A stretch of DNA of 64,000 nt from Lactiplantibacillus pingfangensis (GTDB lineage: Bacteria; Bacillota; Bacilli; Lactobacillales; Lactobacillaceae): positions 18,924 through 82,923 of the forward strand of contig NZ_BJDG01000001.1 in assembly GCF_005404945.1 (NCBI RefSeq), in the 5' to 3' direction. A model generated the notes under the pieces. The model had not been told where the DNA came from. It worked only from the letters and a program-made list of their open reading frames with translations, and did not search any database. The position numbers and the translations under genes were made by a program. Below, piece after piece: positions 57,242 through 64,000 of this stretch (position 1 is the first letter of the stretch; each line of letters opens with the position of its first letter).

Positions 57242-59239
57242 ATGAGTTTTTTAGAACTACATAACATTCACAAAGCCTATACGTTAAATCATCATGAAAA
57301 TGTGATTTTAAAGGGCATTAATTTGAATTTTGATCGCGGGGAATTTATTTCAATTTTAGGTGAATCTGGTGGTGGTAAATCGACACTGATGAACATCATC
57401 GGGGGATTGGATCATCAATATGAAGGTGATGTCTTAATTGATGGAGAATCGTTGCGTTCAATGAACGAACGGCGCCTGACCGAATATCGCCGTGAAACTA
57501 TTGGATTCATCTTTCAAAACTTTAATCTGGTTAGTTATTTAAGTGTCTTAGATAACGTTTTGCTTTCATTAAAGATGACGAAACAGTCACATGCGGAACA
57601 AGTTAACAAGGCCACGGCGCTATTAAAACGGGTGGGGCTTGAGCCACAAGCCCATCAATATCCAAATGAACTGTCTGGTGGTCAAAAACAACGGGTTGCC
57701 ATCGCACGGGCACTGGCGAGTGATCCGGATATCATTATTGCCGATGAACCCACTGGTGCGCTGGATAGCCAAAATACCTTGGAAGTCATGGATATTCTGT
57801 ATTCGATTGCGGCAGAGGGAAAATTAGTGATTACCGTCACGCATTCGCAAGAAGTTGCGGATTACGGGACGCGGATTGTGCATTTGGATGACGGGCAGAT
57901 TCATGACGAATTGGTGATTGGGGCACCATTTGATGAAGTTGTGAAAAAGCCAACTAAATATCGGACACTAGGTTTCCGGCAAATGTTTAAGATGTCAATG
58001 CAACATATGCGGCGGATGTGGTTACGCTACTTACTCATCATTTTTGGCTCATCAATTGGGATCAGCAGTATCGTGGTCATGTTGGGGCTGGGGAGTGGGA
58101 TTCAAAATTATATGAATCATCAAATCACCTCACAGGTCAATCCAACGGCGGTACAAGTGTCTAAGAAGACCAAAGCCGTCAATCCAGCCAACCAGCAGGA
58201 TGCGAAAACGGCCGCCGACTACCAAGCTGCGGTCAACAAGACGCAGACGACTGCCGAAAAGAATGCACAAGTCACCGCAAGCGAGGCCAAACAGTTAGCT
58301 AAGCTGAAATATGTAGATTCAGCCAAACTAGGTTACTATGCGGCTTCAGCAACGACGAACTATCAAAAGAAAACGGTTACGTCGTCATTACAAACTGATA
58401 ATCCGACGGTCTTGAATAAAACAATTAAAGACGGTCAACGGCCAACCGGCAATCAAGTCTTGATTGGGCGCAAGTTAGCTAAGAAGTTAGTTGGCACAAA
58501 AAATTACAAACAGGCGTTAAAAAAGTCGGTGACTGTTAAGTTGGCGGTTGTCGATAACAAGAACGCCGCAGTGATGCTTACACGCAAGTTGAAGGTTAGC
58601 GGCATTACTAGTAGCAATGATCTGTCAATGATTGTGCCTAGTCAGACGTTGAAGTCGATGTATGAGAAACAGAATGTGACTTATCGACCAAACTTTACGA
58701 TTGTTCAAATTAGCAAACTGTCACATGTGAAGTCAGTCGAACATCAAATCAAGCAAATTAAGACTAGTGATAAGAAACAAAAGTTTAATTACACTGGAAT
58801 TGGGGATTTGATTGATTCATTGAACACTTATATTCGGCTCGCAACGAACGTCTTGACTGGGGTTGCTGGGATTGCGTTATTAGTTTCAGCCATCATGATT
58901 ATCGTGGTCTTATACGTCAGTGTTTCTGAACGGACACGTGAAATTGGTGTCTTACGGGCGCTAGGTGCACGTAAACGGGATATTAGTCACCTGTTCTTTG
59001 CCGAAGCGTTAACGATTGGTGTATTGGCAGCGGTGGTTGGCTTGATTTTTGGTCAACTTTGGCAAGTTTTGGGGAATGCGGCAGTTTATAGTTTAATCAA
59101 ATATCCAATCGTCCGTATTTCCGGCGCCGCGATGTTTGGCGGGGTTACTGTCAGTGTGGTAATTAGTTTGTTGGCAGCACTCGCGCCGGCTCACATGGCT
59201 GCACGCTTAGATCCAGTTGAAAGTTTGTCACATGAATAA
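57242..59239 (+). CDS. MacB-type ABC transporter, ATPase-permease fusion
   Basis: A 665-residue fusion. The N-terminal ATPase (about 1-225) has Walker A GESGGGKST, the signature LSGGQKQRVA and Walker B IIIADEPTGALD. The rest is a MacB/FtsX permease with four helices: one near 260, a large extracytoplasmic domain (about 285-525, rich in Lys and Gln) and three helices at the C-terminus (around EIGVLRALGARKRDISHLF). Such proteins work as mechanotransmitters for peptide export or antimicrobial-peptide defence. GGGAGG lies 8 bases before the ATG at 57242; the longer frame has no site. It starts the three-gene block that leads to the peptide array. Confidence 0.88.
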   Translation: MSFLELHNIHKAYTLNHHENVILKGINLNFDRGEFISILGESGGGKSTLMNIIGGLDHQYEGDVLIDGESLRSMNERRLTEYRRETIGFIFQNFNLVSYLSVLDNVLLSLKMTKQSHAEQVNKATALLKRVGLEPQAHQYPNELSGGQKQRVAIARALASDPDIIIADEPTGALDSQNTLEVMDILYSIAAEGKLVITVTHSQEVADYGTRIVHLDDGQIHDELVIGAPFDEVVKKPTKYRTLGFRQMFKMSMQHMRRMWLRYLLIIFGSSIGISSIVVMLGLGSGIQNYMNHQITSQVNPTAVQVSKKTKAVNPANQQDAKTAADYQAAVNKTQTTAEKNAQVTASEAKQLAKLKYVDSAKLGYYAASATTNYQKKTVTSSLQTDNPTVLNKTIKDGQRPTGNQVLIGRKLAKKLVGTKNYKQALKKSVTVKLAVVDNKNAAVMLTRKLKVSGITSSNDLSMIVPSQTLKSMYEKQNVTYRPNFTIVQISKLSHVKSVEHQIKQIKTSDKKQKFNYTGIGDLIDSLNTYIRLATNVLTGVAGIALLVSAIMIIVVLYVSVSERTREIGVLRALGARKRDISHLFFAEALTIGVLAAVVGLIFGQLWQVLGNAAVYSLIKYPIVRISGAAMFGGVTVSVVISLLAALAPAHMAARLDPVESLSHE

Positions 59240-59259
59240 TTGAAGTGAGGGGAAGCAGT

Positions 59260-60837
59260 ATGTACTTTTTCATTACGACAAAAATTGATTCAACGCCATC
59301 TGCGATTGAAATTGCGATGATTCAACGCCAGCGCTTATTTACGAAGCATCGGGTGCCATCACTGATTGTTACCCGCAATTACGTCCGTGATTTGCATAAA
59401 AATATGCAGGCGGTTGGCTTAGATGATGATTTTCTCGTCAACATGTATGACTATTTTCAAGGCACGACCGACTATCAAGGGGAGGGGTTAACGGCTGCGA
59501 ACTATCCGCGGGTTAACGGTGAAACTTTGGAACTCATTAATAAGAATGAGTTTGATGTCGTTCAACGTGGCATTCGGCAAAAGGCGCTCATTTTAAATGG
59601 TGCCGGTAACCTCGATTACGTTAACGTTTTTAATCCGCAAGGGGCCATCAGTCGCCGTGATTATTACGATACGCGGGGATTCTTGTCAGTGGCACAATAC
59701 TTTGATCAGCAGCAAAATATTGTGCTAGAACAGCATTGTAATTTACAGCATGAACCCGTGTTGGAAACGTATTTTCGGCCGAATGCCAAAAAGCAGCCGG
59801 TTGCCACCCATCAACGCTTACTAAATTATCATGGGCATGATTATGAGTTTGAAGATTGGGATCAACTGACCGCGTTTTTCTTGGATGAACTCAACAATGA
59901 ATATGGTGGTCACGGCACGATGATTGTGGATCGCAGTGATGCGGGGATGAATCCAATCGTGGAGATGACCTCGGTTGCCCGTAAATACGAATTTTTACAC
60001 AGCAACTTTACCCTCGATCCACTCGATGTCGTGAATTCGCCAATCGTGCCTTATACGCAAATTGGGCTAGATCATGCGGATCAGCTGGCGGGGTTCATTA
60101 TGTCGACGAAGGCCGAATGTGAAGATATGACCAATCATATCCACGATATTGTCCCCACGATCGCGATTCCGGTGGGGAGCGTTAGCGAGGAACAATTAGG
60201 CACGATGCCGATTGATTTCAGCGAACGTACCCCGGGGAAAATTATTGCGATTGCCCGGCTCTCAGTCGAAAAACAGCTTGATCAGTTAATCAAAGCGGTC
60301 GCGTATGTGCATGGCAAGTACTCGGAGGCGACACTGGATATTTATGGTTATGGGGATTCTTGGACTGGCTTTAAAGAAGATAAGAAGCTCAGGACGTTAG
60401 TGGATTCCCAGCAGTGGCAGTCATTTATCAAATTCAAAGGTTTCCGGACCGACTTGACTGATGTTTATAATCAGGCGCAACTGATGGTCTTAACGAGTTC
60501 GTATGAGGGCTTCAACTTAGGCACCTTGGAATCATTAAGCCATGGCGTGCCGGTGGTCGCATATGATATTAAGTATGGCCCATCCGAAATGATTACGGAT
60601 GGCAAGAATGGTCGGTTAGTACCGGCAAATAATTTACTGGAACTGGGTAAAGTCATTTTGAGCTTATTTGAACAACCAAAAAAATTAGCCTTGATGAGTG
60701 AAGCGGCATATGGGAATAGCGTTCGCTTTTCAGAAGCCATGGTTTGGCAGCGATGGAACGACCAGGTGGTTCAACCAGATATCCAAGCAATGAGGGAGGA
60801 TCATCGTTATGGCGACTCAATCGGCAATCTCAGCTGA
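59260..60837 (+). CDS. GT4 glycosyltransferase, TagE/GtfA-like
   Basis: A 525-residue glycosyltransferase. The N-terminal domain (MYFFITTKIDSTPSAIEIAMIQR) and the GT4 C-terminal domain (GKIIAIARLSVEKQLDQLI, then SSYEGFNLGTLESLSHGVPVVAYD with the donor-binding Glu) match the TagE/TarM and GtfA group. These enzymes add glucose to teichoic acid, or GlcNAc/Glc to Ser/Thr of secreted proteins. GAGGGGA fits the ATG at 59260 better than the GTG at 59245. It lies between two ABC transporters and overlaps the next gene by 29 bases. Confidence 0.87.
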   Translation: MYFFITTKIDSTPSAIEIAMIQRQRLFTKHRVPSLIVTRNYVRDLHKNMQAVGLDDDFLVNMYDYFQGTTDYQGEGLTAANYPRVNGETLELINKNEFDVVQRGIRQKALILNGAGNLDYVNVFNPQGAISRRDYYDTRGFLSVAQYFDQQQNIVLEQHCNLQHEPVLETYFRPNAKKQPVATHQRLLNYHGHDYEFEDWDQLTAFFLDELNNEYGGHGTMIVDRSDAGMNPIVEMTSVARKYEFLHSNFTLDPLDVVNSPIVPYTQIGLDHADQLAGFIMSTKAECEDMTNHIHDIVPTIAIPVGSVSEEQLGTMPIDFSERTPGKIIAIARLSVEKQLDQLIKAVAYVHGKYSEATLDIYGYGDSWTGFKEDKKLRTLVDSQQWQSFIKFKGFRTDLTDVYNQAQLMVLTSSYEGFNLGTLESLSHGVPVVAYDIKYGPSEMITDGKNGRLVPANNLLELGKVILSLFEQPKKLALMSEAAYGNSVRFSEAMVWQRWNDQVVQPDIQAMREDHRYGDSIGNLS

Positions 60838-62587
60838 TAAACCAGTGACTAAAAATAGCCACCGCAAATACGGGACGCGCGATTTATTGCGGTTAATTAC
60901 CCATTATGCCCACCCGAAGAAGGGGCTGTTCTTAGTCGGAATCTTATTGTCCTTCGTGGCAACGATTTGCAGTTTATCAATTACGTTATTATTAAAACAA
61001 TTTATTGATGCATTCAATCATGGCACCTCGGGTCAGTTATTGATCCAGTTATCCTTGATTATCGTTTTTCAATTACTGGCAAGTGTCAGTTCAAGTTTCT
61101 TATTGAATTATACTGGGGTCGATGCAGTATCGACCTTGCGCAGCAAACTATGGGAACATATTGTGGATTTACCGATTCCTTATTTCGACCAAAACCGTAC
61201 CGGTGAGCTTTCCAGTCGGGTGGTCAACGATACGTCGACAATCTTTGAGTTGATTTCCAGTCAGTTTTCAAATGCGATCAATGGGATTATTTCAATCATT
61301 GGTTCCTTAGTTTTGATGCTGATGTTAAACTTCAAATTAACGATTATTATTCTAATTATCGTGCCGATTATGGCAGTGATTATTGTACCGATGGGGCAAA
61401 TACTGGCGCGTATTTCCAAAGCGATTCAAAAAGAAACGGCCAATCTGAATAGTGCGGCGGTTCAAATGATTTCACAAAATCGGCTCGTTAAAGCGATGGT
61501 GGCTGAAAAGTCTTTGAAACAACAAGGGACTGATCAAGTGAATCGCATTAAAGGTTTCAGCGTCAACCAAATTAAGTTAGTGTCAATTTTGAATCCAATT
61601 TTGAATATCATTTTGCTAGCTGCGATCTTTATTATCATCGTCTATGGTGGGATCTTAGTGCAAACTAAGGCCCTCACCATTGGGAGTTTGGTCGCGTTCC
61701 TCATGTACGCCGTTCAAATGATTGCGCCATTAAGCAGCGTGACTGGGTTAGTGACGGCCGTACAACAGACGGTTGGGGCTACGGAACGGATCGACAATAT
61801 TTTAGACAGTCCCGTTGAAGATAAGCGGGTGACTGGCAAAGATTTGGCGGGCATCGACCAAATTAGTTTTGAACACGTTAATTTTGGCTATCAACCGGAT
61901 AAATTGATTTTGAAAGACATTGATTTGACGATTCAACACGGTGAACGGTTAGCGTTGATCGGTGAAAGTGGGAGTGGTAAAACGACGTTAGTGTCGTTGC
62001 TAGAGTCTTATTACGCGCCCACTAGCGGCAATTTGACGATTAACGGTGAACCAATGGCTGATTTTGCCATTCCGGCCTTACGCAATCGCATTGGATATGT
62101 GAGTCAAGAGGTCGATCTCATGCCCGGCACGATTCGTGATAATCTGTTACTGGGCAGCACGACGACGGTTAGCGATAGCCAGTTGATTGATTTATTGGGG
62201 CAAGTTGGCTTGACTGACTGGGTTCAAGAGCTACCAGCGGGTTTGGATACAGATGTTGGTGAACGCGGGCTAAACGTGTCTGGCGGTCAACGGCAACGGT
62301 TGGCGATTGTCCGGGCACTGGTTCGAAAGCCGTCACTATTGATTTTGGATGAAGCAACGGCAAGTCTAGATAATCGTAATCAGGAACGGGTGACGGAACT
62401 GCTTGCCACGTTGCCAACCGACTTAACGACGATTACGATTGTCCATCGTTTGAATCAGATTGAAGCTTATCCACGTATTTTGTTCATGGAACATGGCCAA
62501 ATTACCGGGGATGGGAATCATGAACAGCTATTAGCCAGTCATGACAGTTATCGTGACTTCTACCAATTGCAATATCGGCATGGCTAA
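60809..62587 (+). CDS. ABC exporter, LmrA/MsbA-like half transporter
   Basis: A 592-residue protein with six membrane helices (about 35-320) and an ATPase with Walker A GESGSGKTT, signature NVSGGQRQR, Walker B SLLILDEATASLD and the H-loop IVHRLNQ. It works as a homodimer or heterodimer to export lipids, drugs or peptides. There is no N-terminal C39 peptidase domain, so any peptide cargo would be leaderless or processed elsewhere. GGGAGGA lies 8 bases before the ATG, inside the glycosyltransferase gene. The peptide array starts 630 bases downstream. Confidence 0.9.
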   Translation: MATQSAISADKPVTKNSHRKYGTRDLLRLITHYAHPKKGLFLVGILLSFVATICSLSITLLLKQFIDAFNHGTSGQLLIQLSLIIVFQLLASVSSSFLLNYTGVDAVSTLRSKLWEHIVDLPIPYFDQNRTGELSSRVVNDTSTIFELISSQFSNAINGIISIIGSLVLMLMLNFKLTIIILIIVPIMAVIIVPMGQILARISKAIQKETANLNSAAVQMISQNRLVKAMVAEKSLKQQGTDQVNRIKGFSVNQIKLVSILNPILNIILLAAIFIIIVYGGILVQTKALTIGSLVAFLMYAVQMIAPLSSVTGLVTAVQQTVGATERIDNILDSPVEDKRVTGKDLAGIDQISFEHVNFGYQPDKLILKDIDLTIQHGERLALIGESGSGKTTLVSLLESYYAPTSGNLTINGEPMADFAIPALRNRIGYVSQEVDLMPGTIRDNLLLGSTTTVSDSQLIDLLGQVGLTDWVQELPAGLDTDVGERGLNVSGGQRQRLAIVRALVRKPSLLILDEATASLDNRNQERVTELLATLPTDLTTITIVHRLNQIEAYPRILFMEHGQITGDGNHEQLLASHDSYRDFYQLQYRHG

Positions 62588-62617
62588 GGCCTGAAGTTTT
62601 AAAGTGAAAAAGTCATA

Positions 62618-62662
62618 AAAAAATTGATCAATGACCGTCAAGGTTGTTGGTCAATTTTTTTG
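62618..62662 (+). terminator. Terminator after the ABC exporter gene
   Basis: AAAAAATTGAtcaatGACC pairs with GGTtgttgGTCAATTTTTTT. It separates the exporter operon from the peptide array. Confidence 0.75.
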
Positions 62663-62826
62663 GCGATTTTTGTGTTAATCACTGGTAAAAGTGGGGTGGA
62701 CTAAAATTATGTGATGCGTTTGATCGTAGCGGCTAATTTTAGCGATTTTTGGACATTGAAATAGAAATTAATTATAAAAAAGTCGAAATCGTGACTCGAT
62801 ATAACCAATCATTATGACAATATACA

Positions 62827-62971
62827 TTGACGTATATGATGAAATTGGCTAATTGCGTGTTAAGCGTTTACTTATTCAATCGGCGGTATAAGTGGTTTTC
62901 ATAGGGGGTTCTGAACCTCAAAAGGGAATCAGTAACCCCGTCAAGCGTGCCCTAGGTTCAGAGCGTTTTTT
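62827..62971 (+). ncRNA. Candidate small RNA or attenuated leader with pseudoknot and terminator
   Basis: TTGACG (62827-62832), a 17-base spacer and TAATTG (62850-62855) form a possible promoter. Downstream, CTGAACCT (62911-62918) pairs with AGGTTCAG (62954-62961), followed by a T-run. GGGGTT (62905-62910) can pair with AACCCC (62933-62938), which gives an H-type pseudoknot with the first stem. The product would be about 110 bases. No known riboswitch consensus was matched. Confidence 0.4.
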
Positions 62972-63027
62972 GCCGTTAGTTAAACACGTATTTGTTACAT
63001 AGTATGTACATTTGATGTCGGAATGTG

Positions 63028-63094
63028 ATACTACCCACAAATCATTCGAATATTAGTTATTTCATTGACGCAATGCCCGTTAATTGGGTAGTAT
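63028..63094 (+). promoter_or_regulatory. Candidate promoter and operator of the peptide array
   Basis: TTGACG (63065-63070), an 18-base spacer and TAGTAT (63089-63094) could drive the array. The -10 box is the right arm of a perfect inverted repeat: ATACTACCCA (63028-63037) and TGGGTAGTAT (63085-63094), centres 57 bases apart. A regulator that binds both arms would cover the promoter. No other gene lies between 62588 and 63220. Confidence 0.45.
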
Positions 63095-63220
63095 TTACTC
63101 GTAAACAAGGTTACTTGTTTCACATACACATCGAGTGAAGAAAGTAAGATTTTTATATGAATTTATTATTTTCATTTGAGTGATGTGCAGTTCTAAAAAA
63201 TAATCTAGGGGGTTAACAAA

Positions 63221-63349
63221 ATGAGTTTCTTTACTGATCTTCATGTTTTACCTGGGACCCATACAGCTTCATATACTAGCTCAGTTTCCAATGATATCTT
63301 CGGCGGATTACACAGCTTTATCTTGAATCTGATTAGTTTATTTAAATAG
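63221..63349 (+). CDS. Array peptide 1 (42 residues, type I)
   Basis: ATG after AGGGGG at 8 bases. The peptide begins MSFFTDLHVLPGTHT, has a Ser/Thr-rich middle (ASYTSSVSNDIFGG) and ends in a hydrophobic helix (LHSFILNLISLFK). No Cys, no signal peptide, no double-glycine leader. Four homologues follow. I do not recognise a named family; size, tandem layout and leaderless design recall phenol-soluble modulins and leaderless bacteriocins, without clear sequence similarity. Confidence 0.85.
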   Translation: MSFFTDLHVLPGTHTASYTSSVSNDIFGGLHSFILNLISLFK

Positions 63350-63447
63350 TTCAGTAGCCTAATCGTTTAAAAACTTGATTTTTAAATGATTTAAGTTCGG
63401 TTTGTTATGACAATTTACAATCTCAAATAATTTAGGAGGGTTTTACA

Positions 63448-63579
63448 ATGAGTTTTTTCAGTGATTTACACTTATTACCAGGCACCCATACTTCATCACA
63501 TACTAGTTCAGTAAGCAATCAACCATTTGGAACACTTTACCAATTCATCTTAAATGTCATTGCGGCATTTAAGGGCTAG
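63448..63579 (+). CDS. Array peptide 2 (43 residues, type II)
   Basis: ATG after TAGGAGGG. It reads MSFFSDLHLLPGTHTSS at the front, then HTSSVSNQPFGTLYQ and ends FILNVIAAFKG. It differs from peptide 3 at two residues only, while the DNA differs at about twenty silent positions, which shows selection on the peptide. It lies 98 bases after peptide 1. Confidence 0.85.
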   Translation: MSFFSDLHLLPGTHTSSHTSSVSNQPFGTLYQFILNVIAAFKG

Positions 63580-63649
63580 GCGCTGTTTCGGACAGGTCTC
63601 GTTGCAACTAACAGTTAAACAATTCAATTTTTAAAGGAGGCAACTAAAT

Positions 63650-63781
63650 ATGAGCTTTTTCAGTGATTTGCATTTATTACCAGGTACCCATACCTCATCA
63701 CATACTAGTTCAGTAAGTAACCAACCACTCGGTACGTTCTATCAATTTATTTTGAACGTTATCGCCGCATTCAAAGGCTAG
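63650..63781 (+). CDS. Array peptide 3 (43 residues, type II)
   Basis: ATG after AAAGGAGG. Same sequence as peptide 2 except Phe27 to Leu and Leu30 to Phe (NQPLGTFYQ). The middle of the gene (around CATCACATACTAGTTCAGTA) is identical to peptide 2 in DNA, a sign of recent duplication or conversion in that part. It lies 70 bases after peptide 2. Confidence 0.85.
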   Translation: MSFFSDLHLLPGTHTSSHTSSVSNQPLGTFYQFILNVIAAFKG

Positions 63782-63824
63782 AGAGTTAGCGTTTTGAAAA
63801 TTTAAAAATGAGGAGGAATTTACG

Positions 63825-63962
63825 ATGAGTTTCTTTAACGATTTCCATATCTTACCAGGTACCCATACGTCATCATATAAATCAAGTGTTTCAAACGACA
63901 TCTTCGGTGGTTTCCACAGTTTTATCTTGAACTTAATTTCAGCTGTCAAAGGCTTGTTCTAA
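63825..63962 (+). CDS. Array peptide 4 (45 residues, type I)
   Basis: ATG after GAGGAGG. It reads MSFFNDFHILPGTHTSS, then YKSSVSNDIFGGFHS and ends FILNLISAVKGLF. The NDIFGG and HSFILNLIS blocks pair it with peptide 1, three residues longer at the C-terminus. It lies 43 bases after peptide 3. Confidence 0.85.
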   Translation: MSFFNDFHILPGTHTSSYKSSVSNDIFGGFHSFILNLISAVKGLF

Positions 63963-63989
63963 AAACAACAATCAAAGGGGATTTAACTT

Positions 63990-64000
63990 ATGAGCTTTTT
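63990..64000 (+). CDS. Array peptide 5 (cut by window edge)
   Basis: AAAGGGG and an ATG at 63990 are followed by AGCTTTTT, giving MSF(F), the same start as the other four. The rest lies outside the window, so the array has at least five members. Confidence 0.7.

Noticed and set aside
63221..63962. LPGTH in the array peptides as a sortase signal
   Set aside because: It lies in the N-terminal third, is not followed directly by a membrane helix and basic tail, and the peptides have no signal sequence.

Overview
The window looks like a chromosomal segment of a lactobacillus of the Lactiplantibacillus plantarum group. Pointers are the gene content (complete histidine operon next to a Met T-box operon, NADH peroxidase, an EIICBA permease and pgi), the LPQTxE-type sorting signal of the large surface protein, the tmRNA tag AKNNNNSYALAA, the many T-box leaders, and AGGAGG ribosome binding sites. 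Species assignment is inference from gene order and motifs.

Layout. 1-2059: CorA-family transporter (cut by the window edge) and a VanZ/RDD membrane protein, both on the minus strand. 2060-3099: two structured repeats around a headless reading frame. 3100-11814: histidinol phosphatase, then a His T-box and hisZGDBHAFIEC with mostly overlapping genes. 11815-12670: two more structured elements, one a four-way-junction palindrome. 12671-18941: TerC-like protein and a dehydrogenase (+), then on the minus strand an NADH peroxidase behind a 7-1-7 palindrome and a three-gene ABC importer of the TrpXYZ type preceded by a leader peptide and terminator. 19021-24110: two repeats, a small protein, and a Met T-box operon metA-metY-hom. 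24214-29339: DegV, a T-box-controlled ketopantoate-reductase-like gene (specifier best read as Phe), an EIICBA sugar permease with a perfect cre, and a VOC protein. 29494-36234: repeats, GNAT, ABC-F, TMEM175-like channel, Lrp/AsnC regulator, NlpC/P60 peptidase, DUF915 lipoprotein and an unlisted 36-aa membrane protein. 36540-40026: NrtR-like regulator, NiaP-like transporter with a palindromic operator, and an ECF S component. 40129-46204: a decayed hicAB pair, a 1202-aa sortase-anchored protein, and a low-GC remnant area next to ssrA that holds a second HicB tail. 46337-49541: tmRNA, EamA exporter, pentapeptide-repeat protein, LytTR/DUF3021 pair with an operator. 49719-56055: two-component system, rRNA methyltransferase, GRP sugar transporter, pgi. 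56130-57060: repeat relics and a small membrane protein. 57242-64000: MacB-type ABC transporter, TagE/GtfA-like glycosyltransferase, LmrA-like ABC exporter, and a tandem array of at least five homologous 42-45-residue peptides that runs off the window.

The most unusual content is the peptide array. Each copy has its own strong ribosome binding site, begins MSFF, has a conserved PGTHT/Ser-Thr-rich middle and a hydrophobic C-terminal helix, has no cysteine and no signal peptide, and neighbouring copies differ mainly by synonymous changes. Together with the exporter and glycosyltransferase just upstream it may form a leaderless, possibly modified, secreted-peptide system. The second theme is three families of structured intergenic repeats whose stems covary between copies, which argues that the fold itself is maintained.
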